Positions 32,477-42,741 of a stretch of DNA of 64,000 nt are shown in pieces (the stretch's first letter is position 1; every line of letters starts with the position of its first letter). The stretch is taken from positions 1-64,000 of the forward strand of contig JAWKLZ010000003.1 in NCBI GenBank assembly GCA_041392475.1. Direction: 5' to 3'. The position numbers and the translations under genes are program-made. A model generated the notes under the pieces. It was not told where the DNA came from. It searched no databases and worked only from the letters and a program-made list of their open reading frames with translations. This DNA is from Chitinophagales bacterium (GTDB lineage Bacteria; Bacteroidota; Bacteroidia; Chitinophagales; UBA2359).

Positions 32477-34321
32477 ATGGCATACAAAAGCACCCGTGAC
32501 TGTTTATTAGACCTCGAAAAGCATGGACATTTGGTTCGGATTTCAGAAGAAGTCGATCCTTATTTGGAGATGGCTGCCATACATCGGCGGGTATTTGAAG
32601 CGAACGGGCCCGCAATATGGTTTGAGAAGGTGAAAGGTAGCAAATTTTCGGCTTGTTCCAATTTGTTTGGAAATATGGAGCGCAGCAAGTTTATGTTTCG
32701 GCATACCTTGAAGCGGGTCAGCAAGTTGGTGCAATTGAAGGCCGATCCAAGTGTGGCATTGAAGCAGCCGTGGAAATTTTTGGATGTGCCTTACACGGGT
32801 TTGACCGCCCTACCGAGTAAAGCGTGGTTCTCTAAACCTGTTCTCCAAAATGAATGCAAAATCAGCGATTTACCCCAAATTCAATGTTGGCCAGATGATG
32901 GAGGCCCTTTTGTCACATTGCCTTTGGTGTATAGCGAAGACTTGGACAAGCCAGGGATTATGAAATCCAATTTGGGCATGTACCGCATACAGTTGGGCGG
33001 CAATGACTACGTGCAAGACAAAGAAATTGGGCTTCACTATCAGTTGCATAGAGGTATCGGAGTGCATCAATCCAAAGCAAATGCCAAGGGTGAACCCTTC
33101 AAAGTGAGCGTGTTTGTAGGCGGATCGCCTGCTCATATTTTGTCGGCGGTAATGCCTCTGCCCGAAGGTTTGCCTGAAGTAGCTTTTGCAGGGGCGATGG
33201 GAGGACGGCGTTTTCGGTATGCCTATCAAGATGGTTTTGCAGTATCGGCAGATGCTGATTTTGTTATTTCAGGAGCCGTCTATTTTGGAGAAAACAAGCC
33301 TGAAGGTCCTTTTGGCGACCATTTGGGGTATTACAGTTTGACCCACGATTTTCCGTTGATGAAGGTACACAAAGTGTGGCACCGAAAGGATGCGATTTGG
33401 TCGTTTACGGTAGTTGGGCGACCCCCACAAGAGGACACACAGTTTGGGGCATTGATTCACGACATCACGGGCCCTGTGATTCCGAGTGAAGTGCCGGGGC
33501 TGCATGAGGTGAATGCGGTAGATGCTGCGGGCGTACATCCTGTTTTGTTGGCGATTGGAAGCGAAAGATATACGCCTTATTATGAGCGCAAACAACCGCA
33601 GGAGATTCTGACGATTGCGAATCACATCCTCGGATTTGGGCAGATGTCATTGGCGAAGTTTCTAATCATTGCAGCCAAAGAAGATGATGTTCAACTCAAC
33701 ACGCACGACATTGCCCACTATTTGCAGCATGTATTGAAGCGGATTGATTGGCAGCGTGATTTGCATTTTCATACCAAAGCTACGATGGATACGCTGGATT
33801 ACAGTGGTACGGGTTTGAATACAGGGTCGAAAGTAGTCATGGCGGCGGCAGGTGCTGCAATTCGGACTTTGGCAACAGCTTTGCCGAGTGATTTGACGCT
33901 TCCCGATGGGTTTAGTCTTCCCAAAATGGTGCTGCCTGGTGTTTTTGCAGTGTCTTCCCCCAAATACAAGGATGAAAAAAGTGCATTGGAGGAAGTAGAG
34001 CATTTGACACATCATTTTGAAGTGTATGGTAGGGATAAATTGAAGGAATGGCCACTTATTTTGCTGACCGATGACAGTGAGTTTGTGGCCCGAACGCTGA
34101 ACAATTTTCTCTGGACAAGTTTTACACGTTGCAATCCTTCACACGATATACACGGTGTTGATTCTTTTGTGGAACACAAACACTGGGGATGTCGAGGTTC
34201 TTTGGTGATGGATACCCGCATCAAACCACATCATGCGCCGCCTTTGATTGAAGATGCGGCTACTGAACGAAAGGTGGACAGGTTGGGCGAAAAAGGAAAA
34301 AGTCTGTATGGAATTATTTAG
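32477..34321 (+). CDS. ubiD: UbiD-family decarboxylase
   Basis: 614 residues from ATG 32477 (MAYKSTRDCLLDLEKHGH); the frame opens 48 nt earlier without a better start. UbiD features: IHRRVFEANGPAIWFEKVKG at the front, the prFMN/metal region QLHRGIGVHQSKANAKGEPF, then GPFGDHLGYY and EVPGLHEVNAVDAAG, and the C-terminal LLTDDSEFVART and CRGSLVMDTRIKPHHAP. UbiD enzymes decarboxylate aromatic or unsaturated acids with prenylated FMN made by UbiX (here at 48218-48787). In this clade the substrate may be a quinone precursor or an aromatic acid. It is monocistronic. Confidence 0.88.
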   Translation: MAYKSTRDCLLDLEKHGHLVRISEEVDPYLEMAAIHRRVFEANGPAIWFEKVKGSKFSACSNLFGNMERSKFMFRHTLKRVSKLVQLKADPSVALKQPWKFLDVPYTGLTALPSKAWFSKPVLQNECKISDLPQIQCWPDDGGPFVTLPLVYSEDLDKPGIMKSNLGMYRIQLGGNDYVQDKEIGLHYQLHRGIGVHQSKANAKGEPFKVSVFVGGSPAHILSAVMPLPEGLPEVAFAGAMGGRRFRYAYQDGFAVSADADFVISGAVYFGENKPEGPFGDHLGYYSLTHDFPLMKVHKVWHRKDAIWSFTVVGRPPQEDTQFGALIHDITGPVIPSEVPGLHEVNAVDAAGVHPVLLAIGSERYTPYYERKQPQEILTIANHILGFGQMSLAKFLIIAAKEDDVQLNTHDIAHYLQHVLKRIDWQRDLHFHTKATMDTLDYSGTGLNTGSKVVMAAAGAAIRTLATALPSDLTLPDGFSLPKMVLPGVFAVSSPKYKDEKSALEEVEHLTHHFEVYGRDKLKEWPLILLTDDSEFVARTLNNFLWTSFTRCNPSHDIHGVDSFVEHKHWGCRGSLVMDTRIKPHHAPPLIEDAATERKVDRLGEKGKSLYGII

Positions 34322-34576
34322 GAGGTGAAAAATAAAAATGAGAATCAAAATCGAAATAATGAAATAAAATATTGATTATGTGATAGTTGAAAATTGAAGG
34401 TGTTTTATTTGGTTTATCAATGCTGTGAAAAACTTGTATTTCTCACTTTAAATTTGTAAATATGTAGGATAGAACTAAGGCTTGCCAGAAACTACTTTCC
34501 TAATTGGTTTTGAGTGATAAAAGATGCTTCTTTTGCTACAGAAATACTTACAAACAGCCTTTAAACCAGTACGCCT

Positions 34577-37018
34577 ATGTTAGAAAACATTACAATTAAT
34601 CAATCAGAATTTCAACAACTACAAAAAAAGTACCTCAAACTTCAAAAAGAAAACGAACTACTTCGCAACCATATTGAAGTGCTTGAAAATGATATGTTTG
34701 AAGCAGAGTTGCGTTTTCTTCAACTTTCAAAAGCTTCTTTTGAAGGTATTGCTATGTTGGAAGACAGTAGAATCATTTTGATGAATGAGGCTATGTGCGA
34801 AATGTTCGCTTACGATCGCTTCGAAATGACCAATATGGATGTCGGTTTGTTGTTTGAAGAAGAGAATCGGAGTGCGGCTTTGTGGGACATTGAAGATCCT
34901 AATAAAGATGCTTTTGAAATCGTTTGTGTCCATCGAAATGGAAGCACTTTTCCTGCCAGAATCAAACGCAAGTATATTCCCCACAAAGGTTCAGAAGCCA
35001 AAGTGATTGCTATCCAAAATCTTACGAAAAGAAAAGAGGTTCAGGAACAATTGGTGTATAGTGAAATTCGCTACCGAAATCTTTTTGAGAACTCCAATGA
35101 TGCGATTTATGTATCGGCGGTGAGTGGTGAGTTTGTGCAAATCAATAAAGCGGCTTTAGAGCTTTTTGGCTATAAACATGAAGAAATGGTCGGTAAGTCG
35201 GCTCTTAAGTTGTATGCGAATGCGGAAGATCGAAAGCGTTTTCAGGAAGTAATGGAAGCACAAGGTTCGGTGAGCAACTATGAGGTGAAGTTGATGCGGA
35301 AAGATGGAACGACCTTAGACTGTATTTTGTCGACAACGATTCGCCGAAACGCTAAGGGGGAAAATATCGGTTATCAGGGAATTATTCGTGATGTTACTGA
35401 ACTCAAACGAAATGAGGAGCTCCAAACGGCAAAAGAATTGGCAGAGCGTTCGGCGGGTTTGAAGCAGCGTTTTTTGGCGAATATGAGCCACGAAATTCGC
35501 ACACCGATGAATGCGGTGATTGGTATGAGCAATTTACTGGAAAGCGATGCAGATAGTTTTACCCCTAATCAAAAAAAATATTTGCGGGGAATCAGAAATG
35601 CCTCTGAGCATTTACTGGTGATTATCAATGACATACTCGATTTTTCTAAAATTGAAGCAGGCAAACTGGAGATTGAGCATGTTCCATTTAGTCTTTATGA
35701 GGTGCTGCAAAATGTGAGTCACACCTTCAAATACAAAGCGGAGGAAAAACAAATTGACTTATTGCTTCACATGGAGGACAATTTGCCAGATATGTTGTTG
35801 GGTGATCCGACAAGACTGATGCAAATTTTGTTGAATTTGGTGTCGAATGCCATCAAGTTTACAGACAGAGGGAGCGTAGAGATTGAAGTGGGGGCATTGC
35901 AGGAAGGGGCTTCGAGTGTGAACCTTGTTTTTTCGGTTTTGGATACAGGATGTGGAATCCCCGAAGAACGATTGGAAACGGTTTTCGATAGTTTTTCTCA
36001 AATTAGTAGTGATACAACTCGTCGCTTTGGAGGTACGGGTCTTGGGCTCACGATTACCAAAAAACTGATTGAGATGCAGGGCGGTACTCTTTCGGTGAGG
36101 AGTCAAGTGGGAGAAGGATCTACATTTAGTTTTGTGCTGAAATATCCTAAATCGGAACAAGAACGGGCTACGGTAAAATCTTTTAGCAAGGCTGCTTTTG
36201 AAGAAGGGAAACTGCCGATGTTAACTATCTTGTTGGCAGAAGATAACGAACTCAATCAAGTGGTGGCAGAAGATACGATTAAGAAGTGGAATGAGGACAT
36301 TATTGTAGATATTTTTGAGAACGGACAGTTGGCAGTGGATGCACTTCAACAACATCCAAACCGCTATGATTTGGTGCTGATGGATGTGCAAATGCCAAAA
36401 ATGAATGGACTGGAAGCGACTAAATATATTCGCAAAGAACTGCAATTGAAAAATCTACCTATTCTCGCAATGACTGCTTATGCAACGACAGGAGAGGCAG
36501 AGCGAACGATTGTGGCGGGGATGAATGACTTCATTAGCAAGCCTTTTGATCCTGCAAAATTGTACCGAAAAATTGCAAAGTTGGTCAAATATGACCCTGC
36601 TACTTTACCTGAAAAAACAGAAGAAATAGCTGCAATTCCTAAAAACAATGAAGATATTTCAATCGTTTATCATACAGTTGATTTGGAGTTTTTGAAAGCT
36701 TCAACGGACAACAATACTGATTTGATAGTGAAGATGATCGAAATCATGCTTCGAGAAACTCCCGAGGAACTCGAAAAGATGGAATATCATTATTATCAGC
36801 AAAATTGGGATAGACTGCGGGCTGTGGCACATAAGTTCAAATCTTCAGCGGCATTTATGGGAATGCCCGACATTGAAGAGATGGTGAAGAATATTCAGAT
36901 TGATGCAGAAAAACAAGAAAATTTGGAGGATTTGTGGGATAGAATTGAAGTGGTGAAAGAGACTTGTTTGGAGGCTTGTAAAGAATTGGAAATGGAGCTT
37001 AAAAGATTACAGCAATAA
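34577..37018 (+). CDS. Hybrid sensor histidine kinase (PAS-PAS-HK-REC-Hpt)
   Basis: 813 residues, no signal peptide or membrane span, so cytosolic. Order: a coiled coil (1-45), two PAS domains (about 45-155 and 160-280), dimerisation/phosphoacceptor domain with NMSHEIRTPMN (His305), ATPase domain with LLNLVSNAIKFT, DTGCGIPEE and GGTGLGLTI, a receiver domain with LVLMDVQMPKMNG (Asp602) and ISKPF, and a C-terminal Hpt domain with VAHKFKSSAAFMG (His752). This is a complete internal His-Asp-His relay. A free receiver protein lies 34 bp downstream and is the probable output partner. Confidence 0.93.
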   Translation: MLENITINQSEFQQLQKKYLKLQKENELLRNHIEVLENDMFEAELRFLQLSKASFEGIAMLEDSRIILMNEAMCEMFAYDRFEMTNMDVGLLFEEENRSAALWDIEDPNKDAFEIVCVHRNGSTFPARIKRKYIPHKGSEAKVIAIQNLTKRKEVQEQLVYSEIRYRNLFENSNDAIYVSAVSGEFVQINKAALELFGYKHEEMVGKSALKLYANAEDRKRFQEVMEAQGSVSNYEVKLMRKDGTTLDCILSTTIRRNAKGENIGYQGIIRDVTELKRNEELQTAKELAERSAGLKQRFLANMSHEIRTPMNAVIGMSNLLESDADSFTPNQKKYLRGIRNASEHLLVIINDILDFSKIEAGKLEIEHVPFSLYEVLQNVSHTFKYKAEEKQIDLLLHMEDNLPDMLLGDPTRLMQILLNLVSNAIKFTDRGSVEIEVGALQEGASSVNLVFSVLDTGCGIPEERLETVFDSFSQISSDTTRRFGGTGLGLTITKKLIEMQGGTLSVRSQVGEGSTFSFVLKYPKSEQERATVKSFSKAAFEEGKLPMLTILLAEDNELNQVVAEDTIKKWNEDIIVDIFENGQLAVDALQQHPNRYDLVLMDVQMPKMNGLEATKYIRKELQLKNLPILAMTAYATTGEAERTIVAGMNDFISKPFDPAKLYRKIAKLVKYDPATLPEKTEEIAAIPKNNEDISIVYHTVDLEFLKASTDNNTDLIVKMIEIMLRETPEELEKMEYHYYQQNWDRLRAVAHKFKSSAAFMGMPDIEEMVKNIQIDAEKQENLEDLWDRIEVVKETCLEACKELEMELKRLQQ

Positions 37019-37052
37019 ATCAATCATTTTTAACATTTTAAACCCAACAATT

Positions 37053-37466
37053 ATGGCAGACAAAATTTACAAAGTATTTTTAGTGGATGACGATGTGAAA
37101 ACGCTCATCATGCTCAAGCACAAATTGGAAAATCTTCCTGATCACAAAATTCAAGCGAATGTTTTTGCGTATGGTGAAAACTGCTTGGATAGAATGGATG
37201 AAAAGCCAGACATCGTAGTGTTGGATTATTACCTCAATGCCATCCGTGAAGATGCCCAAAATGGTTTGCAGATATTGAAGCAAATAAAAACCCTCGCTCC
37301 AGAAACCCAGGTAATCATGGTGTCTGGACAAGAGGATATGCAAACGGCTATTCAGACTATCCGAGAAGGTGCGTATGATTACATCATCAAAAATGAACAA
37401 ACCATGCAGCGTTTGCTCTTGGTAATCACCAAGATTATTATGGAGAGAGAAAGAGTAGTGGCTTAG
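37053..37466 (+). CDS. Single-domain response regulator
   Basis: 137 residues, a receiver domain only: FLVDDDVKT acidic pocket, phosphoacceptor Asp58 in VVLDYYLN, VIMVSGQED, and Lys in YDYIIKNEQ. There is no DNA-binding output domain, so it acts through protein contact or as a phosphate sink. It is probably phosphorylated by the Hpt domain of the kinase 34 bp upstream. A strong terminator follows. Confidence 0.9.
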   Translation: MADKIYKVFLVDDDVKTLIMLKHKLENLPDHKIQANVFAYGENCLDRMDEKPDIVVLDYYLNAIREDAQNGLQILKQIKTLAPETQVIMVSGQEDMQTAIQTIREGAYDYIIKNEQTMQRLLLVITKIIMERERVVA

Positions 37467-37499
37467 TGTGTGAATGAAGAATCTATACTCTCATTCAAT

Positions 37500-37545
37500 G
37501 CCCACCAATACAAGAGTTTATAACTTGTATTGGTGGGCATTTTTG
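37500..37545 (+). terminator. Rho-independent terminator after the kinase-regulator operon
   Basis: A 15-bp perfect stem (GCCCACCAATACAAG with CTTGTATTGGTGGGC) and a 9-nt loop are followed by ATTTTTGT. It lies 34 bp after the response regulator stop. Confidence 0.85.
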
Positions 37546-37633
37546 TATAAAAAAAAGAGGTCGTTTGACCATTCTTATAGCCAAACGCCTCTTATCCCGT
37601 AATACTAAAAATAAACTATATCTTGCTTTAGAG

Positions 37634-38161
37634 TTAGTCCAAAAATTTTCTTGGAGGAACTAAGAAAATGCTAAAATTCACAAAAGGAGCTATATCTACT
37701 TGACCCTCTACAAGTGTATCGCCTCTTCGGTAAAGCGAATTGCTGAGACTAAAATTAAGGTTAGAACGCACACCGAATTCTGTACCGAACCACAAAAAAT
37801 CGTAAATTTCTCGCTCGTAACTCAAATAACTTTTGATTTCAGATCTCCGTAGTTCCAAGATGTCATATTGTGAGAACACAGAGTCATCGTCTAAGCGAAT
37901 ACGGAAACTTGCTCCATTTACTTTAGTCGTAAAATAGACGGTATTCATCTGATTGATGCTCCACCGCAGTTTGATACTGCCTGGTAATAAGGCTTCTATC
38001 CCAAATTTTTCACTGAAGGTATTGTAGTAAGCAAAAACGGGTATGATGCTGGGTCTGCCAAAAGTAGATCCATAGGATACTCCTATACCATAGGCAATGC
38101 GGTCGTTTCTTAATTGCCAATTAATGATACCATTTTTATGAATAGGATGGGTAAAATATAT
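37634..38161 (-). pseudogene. N-truncated outer-membrane-barrel-like protein
   Basis: An open minus-strand frame runs from about 38161 to 37634. It reads YGIGVSYGSTFGRPS, IPVFAYYNTFSEKFGIEALLPG and VNGASFRIRLDDDS, ending FLVPPRKFLD; the strand pattern suggests the last strands of a beta barrel (DUF6268-like, tentative). The first ATG gives only 104 residues, and a TGA lies just inside the hairpin at 38144-38172. The N-terminal signal and barrel are missing, so this is a truncated gene. Confidence 0.5.
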
Positions 38162-38172
38162 TCACCCATCCT
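38144..38172. repeat. Hairpin at the truncation point
   Basis: AGGATGGGT and ACCCATCCT form a 9-bp stem with an 11-nt loop at the exact place where the open frame of the barrel remnant begins. It may be the terminator of the Rieske gene or a deletion hot spot. Confidence 0.5.
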
Positions 38173-38282
38173 TTATCACTACTAAACTAAACCATTACTA
38201 AAATAATTATGACTACTACAAATTTATTCCCAAAAGATAATACCTGCTAATCATATTTTGAAGAATCTTACATCTTCAAAAT

Positions 38283-38690
38283 CTAACCAACTACCTTCAA
38301 TAGATTTCCATTCAAAGTTGTTTGAAAAATGGTCAAACCTTTTCGTCCATCATTGTTGAGTCCTTTTCCAGAAAGGTCAAACCGTGCGCTGTGTTCGGTG
38401 CATAGAAATTCATTGCTACTTTTTTGGTAGGTAACCCTCTTTTTTTGCTCATGACTGCAAATAACTGTTGCTGCAACATAGTCGCCATCTACTGTTCGTG
38501 CAACAACGGTATCATTGACAACAATATAATTGCCATTGGTTTTCAGTTTGGAATAACTGGGGTCGTCTAAATCTAATGTAAAGTCAACTGGTCCAATATC
38601 TGCTGCCTTGCTGCAAGCGTTCATACAACTTGTTGTCAATACAAATGCTGCTCCAATGCCTAATCTGTTCAAAAAATCTTTGCGATTCAT
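38283..38690 (-). CDS. Rieske [2Fe-2S] lipoprotein-like protein
   Basis: 135 residues from ATG 38690 (MNRKDFLNRLGIGAAF). The N-terminus resembles a twin-arginine or lipoprotein signal (RLGIGAAFVLTTSCMNAC, with a Cys available for lipidation). The cluster-binding motifs are CSHEQ and CTEHSARFD, i.e. C-x-H ... C-x2-H with 16 residues between, as in Rieske proteins. Without a larger partner gene nearby, it is probably a small periplasmic or membrane-anchored electron carrier or a divergent Rieske-like protein. An earlier start at 38837 is open but unlikely. Confidence 0.8.
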   Translation of the reverse strand: MNRKDFLNRLGIGAAFVLTTSCMNACSKAADIGPVDFTLDLDDPSYSKLKTNGNYIVVNDTVVARTVDGDYVAATVICSHEQKKRVTYQKSSNEFLCTEHSARFDLSGKGLNNDGRKGLTIFQTTLNGNLLKVVG

Positions 38691-38842
38691 TTTTACGAAT
38701 ATTTGTGAATAAATAGCTCCTCTACCTCTATCCTTGCGATAAAAGTAGTAGAAGGGATAACGAAAAAGTAATCCAAAAAGTAAAAATCTTACGCATTTAG
38801 AATTTGTGTTAATGTAAAATTGAATCTCACTATTCAATCATT

Positions 38843-40399
38843 TCACAATCCATCTCCGATAATTAATTTCTTCATTGTATTTCCTTTATCCGTCTGAATA
38901 TAAAGCAAATACATTCCATTTTTGAAATGGCTAATATCTGTTTCAAAGGAATTTTGATGGATAGCAGGATAATGGGCAATGACTTTTGAAGCTATGTCAT
39001 AGACTGCAATCGCTTCAATTTGCAGTTCGTGGGTTTGGATATTCAAATGACTTATTGTGGGATTTGGAGCAATCACAATGTCATTGGAAAGTGCTACAAT
39101 CGTTTCTATACCAACGGTATCACGCACTGTTTCTACAAAAACTTCTTGGAAAATGCAATTGCTGGTCAGGTTCATCGCATAATCCGTAGGCCATACAATC
39201 ACAATATTTTTACCTGCATAAAAAAGGTCGTCCTCAATACTTAAATTCTGCTGAAAAGCGATGGTTTCGGCAGGTGCGATGAGGTCAATATCGGTCGTTT
39301 GAGTGCGAAGTTTGGGGTTGTTAAGCGTTGGAGGAAAGGGTAAAGTAGCATAGTTGATAGGAATGAAAACATCGTTGTAAGGAACTGCTAAGTGATTGGT
39401 GAGAGAACCATTTACAACAATTTCTTCGCCTAAATCCAATAAACTTGGAAGCTCCAGCCCATTTAGTTCAATATCAGGTTCTTCGTAGAGTTCGATGACT
39501 ATTCCAATCTCTGCAATGTTGTTGCCCACCAAATCAAAATATATTTCGATTTCGTCTCCTACTATATTGGTCAATTCAACTTTGAACTGTATCGTTCCAT
39601 CCGAAAAAAGCAATTCATAGGCACTGTCAATCGTGTAATCAGGGTAATTTTCTGCAATAAAAGTGGAGATATTGGGAAGCACGTTGCTCTCATCAAATTC
39701 TGTTTGGGTCAGCACCAAAATACCCTCTGCGCTAAAGTATAGTCGCACTTTGTCCTCATCATTCTCCAGTCTCACTTCAAATTGCACACTGCCATCCTCA
39801 AAATTTTGCTGCTTGATGTCATCAAAAATATATCCAGTATATTCCGCATTGATGTAGTTGATGGCATCAAGCGGCAAATCTGTACTATTTATATTTGTAT
39901 CCGAAAAATTGGAGGAATTGTTGTAAAAGACGGTTGGAATCGCCTGTTTAAGTGCTACAATTGGTTGAAGATGGTAGTTGATAGAATAGTTGTCTTCGGT
40001 GGGCCAAACGATGATGATGTTTTTTTGAATCTGTTGTTGTTCACCCATTTGAAGCAGTGAATTGTCCGCCAAAACATTCTGCTCAATCAAAATACTATCT
40101 CCCGAAGGAATGTTAAAATTACCTGCAATATTCAGGTTTTGAATCGCTGCTATTTTCTCAATGTCTTGGATTTCATTGACATAGAGGTTCAGTTGTAGGT
40201 TGTCATTTGTATAGGTTGCATCTGTATTGTTCTTGAGGTAAGCACTAAAAGTCACCACCTCTCCCAATACAATTGTATCAGGTAGCTGGACTTGTACCAA
40301 ACTTAAATCGGCGGTTTGAGCTTGAATACCCATCGAAAAGCAGCACAGTAAGCCAACTAAACGAATGATATGTAATTTAATGGATTGCAAAATAGACAT
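38843..40399 (-). CDS. Exported PepSY-like protein with type IX sorting domain
   Basis: 518 residues from ATG 40399 (MSILQSIKLHIIRLVG) with a signal peptide ending GIQAQ. Residues about 170-300 hold two PepSY-like/DUF2874 units (INAEYTGYIFDDI...QFEVRL and IAENYPDYTIDSAYEL...QFKVEL), flanked by two copies of a beta domain (KNIIIVWPTEDNYS, KNIVIVWPTDYAMN). The C-terminal 80 residues are a Por-type sorting domain (IAPNPTISHLNIQT, FKNGMYLLYIQTDKG). It is therefore likely exported through the T9SS and held on the surface. Ligand unknown. Confidence 0.8.
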   Translation of the reverse strand: MSILQSIKLHIIRLVGLLCCFSMGIQAQTADLSLVQVQLPDTIVLGEVVTFSAYLKNNTDATYTNDNLQLNLYVNEIQDIEKIAAIQNLNIAGNFNIPSGDSILIEQNVLADNSLLQMGEQQQIQKNIIIVWPTEDNYSINYHLQPIVALKQAIPTVFYNNSSNFSDTNINSTDLPLDAINYINAEYTGYIFDDIKQQNFEDGSVQFEVRLENDEDKVRLYFSAEGILVLTQTEFDESNVLPNISTFIAENYPDYTIDSAYELLFSDGTIQFKVELTNIVGDEIEIYFDLVGNNIAEIGIVIELYEEPDIELNGLELPSLLDLGEEIVVNGSLTNHLAVPYNDVFIPINYATLPFPPTLNNPKLRTQTTDIDLIAPAETIAFQQNLSIEDDLFYAGKNIVIVWPTDYAMNLTSNCIFQEVFVETVRDTVGIETIVALSNDIVIAPNPTISHLNIQTHELQIEAIAVYDIASKVIAHYPAIHQNSFETDISHFKNGMYLLYIQTDKGNTMKKLIIGDGL

Positions 40400-40575
40400 T
40401 TGAATCAATTTAATGAGGTAATAATGAAAGCTAAAGTAGTCTTTTTTGCCGATAATTGTATTACGGTAGAACCCTTTTTAATGTGGGAATTTTTATAATA
40501 CCTCAAAAATAAACAATGTGTCTATTCTTTATGAGTTAAAAAAAGCGTAATCTTACACCTCCAAAATTAAAAATC

Positions 40576-42078
40576 ATGTCGAAGTACCACCTCACAGAAT
40601 TGATCAATTCACTGAACAAGGAAGAGTTACGCAACTTCAAAATCTACGCAACTCGTACACACCAAAGTGAAGAAGGGAAGAAAATCATTGACTTATTTGA
40701 AGGTATCCAAAATGACCAAATGGACGAATTTGGGGATGATTTGATTGCAGAATTGTATCCTAACGGCAATAAAAATGCCTATTACCGCCTCAAAAATAGA
40801 TTGGTTGAAGACATCGAACATAGTCTATTGATGTTGAACCGCAAAAAATACGAGCGTTTTAAAATCTTCAATTGGCTTCAATTGGCCCGCATATTCAGCT
40901 ACAAATCGGATTACGAAAAGGCGTTTTTCTACCTCAAAAAAGCCGAAAAACTGGCCATAAAAGAAGTGACTTTTGACTTACTCAATATCATTTATGACGA
41001 AATAATTGGCTTGTGTGGTGTGTATTATACGATTGATCCCCAGAAATATTTGGAGAGAAAGCAAAAAAATCGAGTAAAACAAGATGCTACCCAAAAAGCT
41101 GAAATTTTGATGGCAACCATAGGCTACAAGTTGCGAAAAACGAATTTTGCCCACAATGACAATGCAGTGATTGACAAGCTCAATCAAATCATTGCAGAAC
41201 TTTCGGTGGCAGAGGAATATTTAGATGACCACAACATTCAACGCCAAATACATATATGCGTAAAAAATGTATTGCTCCAAAAAAGAGATTTCGTGGCATT
41301 GGAGCAGTACCTAATTCAAAGCCTTCATGACTTTGAAGAAAAGAAACTGTTTGTCAATGCTGCCCAGAAAATCTTGATGTTGAGCTGGATTGTGAATGTG
41401 TCCACAAAAAACAAAAAGTTTGAACAATCCCTTCAATATGCAGAACAGTTGCACAAATTAATTATGGATGATAACCGAGCGTATTATGACAAATATATAT
41501 GGCTGTATCACCAAAGCCTCATCATCAACTACTCTTTTTTGGGGCGCAACCGAGAGGTGATTGACTTATTGGAGGAAGTGGAACACAATCCCAAATTGAA
41601 GGGTAATATTTTTTACGATGTGTTTGTTTACCTCAATTTGGCGGCAAGTTATTACTGTGAAAAACAAGTGGACAAAGCATTGGGCAATTTGGCGATGGTT
41701 TTGGCAACGGATTTATACAAAACATTGGCGGACAATCTCCAGCTAAATGTGAGCATCCTCGAATTGATACTTCGGATTGAAACCCATGATTTTGAGTATG
41801 TTGCCCACCGTTTGCGAGACATCAAACGCCGCTTTAGCAAAGAGTTGAAACAAACTGCCTATCAAAGAGAAAAACAATTCCTCCAAATTTTGCAAGATGT
41901 AGCCTTTAAAGCAGAACCTTTTCGCAGCAAAAAAGTGCAGACCAAAATCCAAGAATTTTTGACACTTTACAAAGATATTGAGTTGGGGTCCAACGAAACC
42001 ATCAACTATGTCTTGTGGCTACAATCGAAATTGCAGAAACGAGATTATTATGATTTGGTGTTGGAGTCGGTTAGGTAA
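40576..42078 (+). CDS. Conserved helical-repeat protein, unknown function
   Basis: 500 residues, no signal or membrane span. The N-terminal 95 residues form a small helical domain (LTELINSLNKEELRNFKIYA); the rest is built of helix pairs like TPR or similar repeats (YEKAFFYLKKAEKLAIKEV, LAASYYCEKQVDKALGNLA). I do not recognise a named family. It stands alone, in the opposite direction to its upstream neighbour. It could be a scaffold or regulatory protein. Confidence 0.75.
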   Translation: MSKYHLTELINSLNKEELRNFKIYATRTHQSEEGKKIIDLFEGIQNDQMDEFGDDLIAELYPNGNKNAYYRLKNRLVEDIEHSLLMLNRKKYERFKIFNWLQLARIFSYKSDYEKAFFYLKKAEKLAIKEVTFDLLNIIYDEIIGLCGVYYTIDPQKYLERKQKNRVKQDATQKAEILMATIGYKLRKTNFAHNDNAVIDKLNQIIAELSVAEEYLDDHNIQRQIHICVKNVLLQKRDFVALEQYLIQSLHDFEEKKLFVNAAQKILMLSWIVNVSTKNKKFEQSLQYAEQLHKLIMDDNRAYYDKYIWLYHQSLIINYSFLGRNREVIDLLEEVEHNPKLKGNIFYDVFVYLNLAASYYCEKQVDKALGNLAMVLATDLYKTLADNLQLNVSILELILRIETHDFEYVAHRLRDIKRRFSKELKQTAYQREKQFLQILQDVAFKAEPFRSKKVQTKIQEFLTLYKDIELGSNETINYVLWLQSKLQKRDYYDLVLESVR

Positions 42079-42111
42079 AAATGAAACAGCAATCAAAAAG
42101 CACACTTAATT

Positions 42112-42660
42112 TTAGTTGTTTTTCCTCACATGCGCCTCCAAATCAAAACTCTCATTGTTCAACAACTCCATCAACAATGCCATCGGTTTTTGTTCAAATA
42201 CCGCCACAATGTTTGCCAAATAAATCATGCCGCCATCCGAATAGCCATGTACAATCGCCAATTTGCCCACATCAAATTCGGAAATGACGATAGGGGAGGG
42301 GCTGCGGGCTTCCATAATGCTGATGTCGGTCATAGGAAGTTCCCAACTCAAGAGTTTGAGCGAACTTTGGGGACTCATAGACAGATTGTAGTTCAAAATG
42401 CCGATGTAGTAGGCCGTCTGGTCGGTAAATTTTAGAGGCTTCAAAACCCCATCTTTTTTCTTGACCCTTACCGTAATTTTTTTGTCGAGACCCAACACAT
42501 CGGTAATTAGTTGAACTTCGACCACCTCGTTGTCTGGTTCATCAGATGTGTTTTTATCGGACCTAAGTGTTTCGTTGTCAGAAACAGAAGAGTGAATTTT
42601 GGAAGAGCAGCTTACAAATAAACCCATGCTCAAGATGAACAAAAAAACAAATAATTTCAT
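42112..42660 (-). CDS. Small lipoprotein of unknown function
   Basis: 182 residues from ATG 42660 (MKLFVFLFILSMGLFVSCSS) with a lipobox at FVSC-S, so it is likely a membrane-anchored lipoprotein. The mature part has an acidic linker then a compact domain (VTVRVKKKDG-like strand, TAYYIGILNY, AIVHGYSDGGMIYLANIVAV). No family recognised. It is transcribed away from the McrB-like gene across an 80-bp gap and ends 33 bp from the convergent gene at 42078. Confidence 0.75.
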   Translation of the reverse strand: MKLFVFLFILSMGLFVSCSSKIHSSVSDNETLRSDKNTSDEPDNEVVEVQLITDVLGLDKKITVRVKKKDGVLKPLKFTDQTAYYIGILNYNLSMSPQSSLKLLSWELPMTDISIMEARSPSPIVISEFDVGKLAIVHGYSDGGMIYLANIVAVFEQKPMALLMELLNNESFDLEAHVRKNN

Positions 42661-42741
42661 ATCTTTAAAGTTTGATAATCTTTGCAAAATAACCAAAAAG
42701 GCTCAAATTTCCAATCCAACGAAAAACGAAATCCTTTCAAT

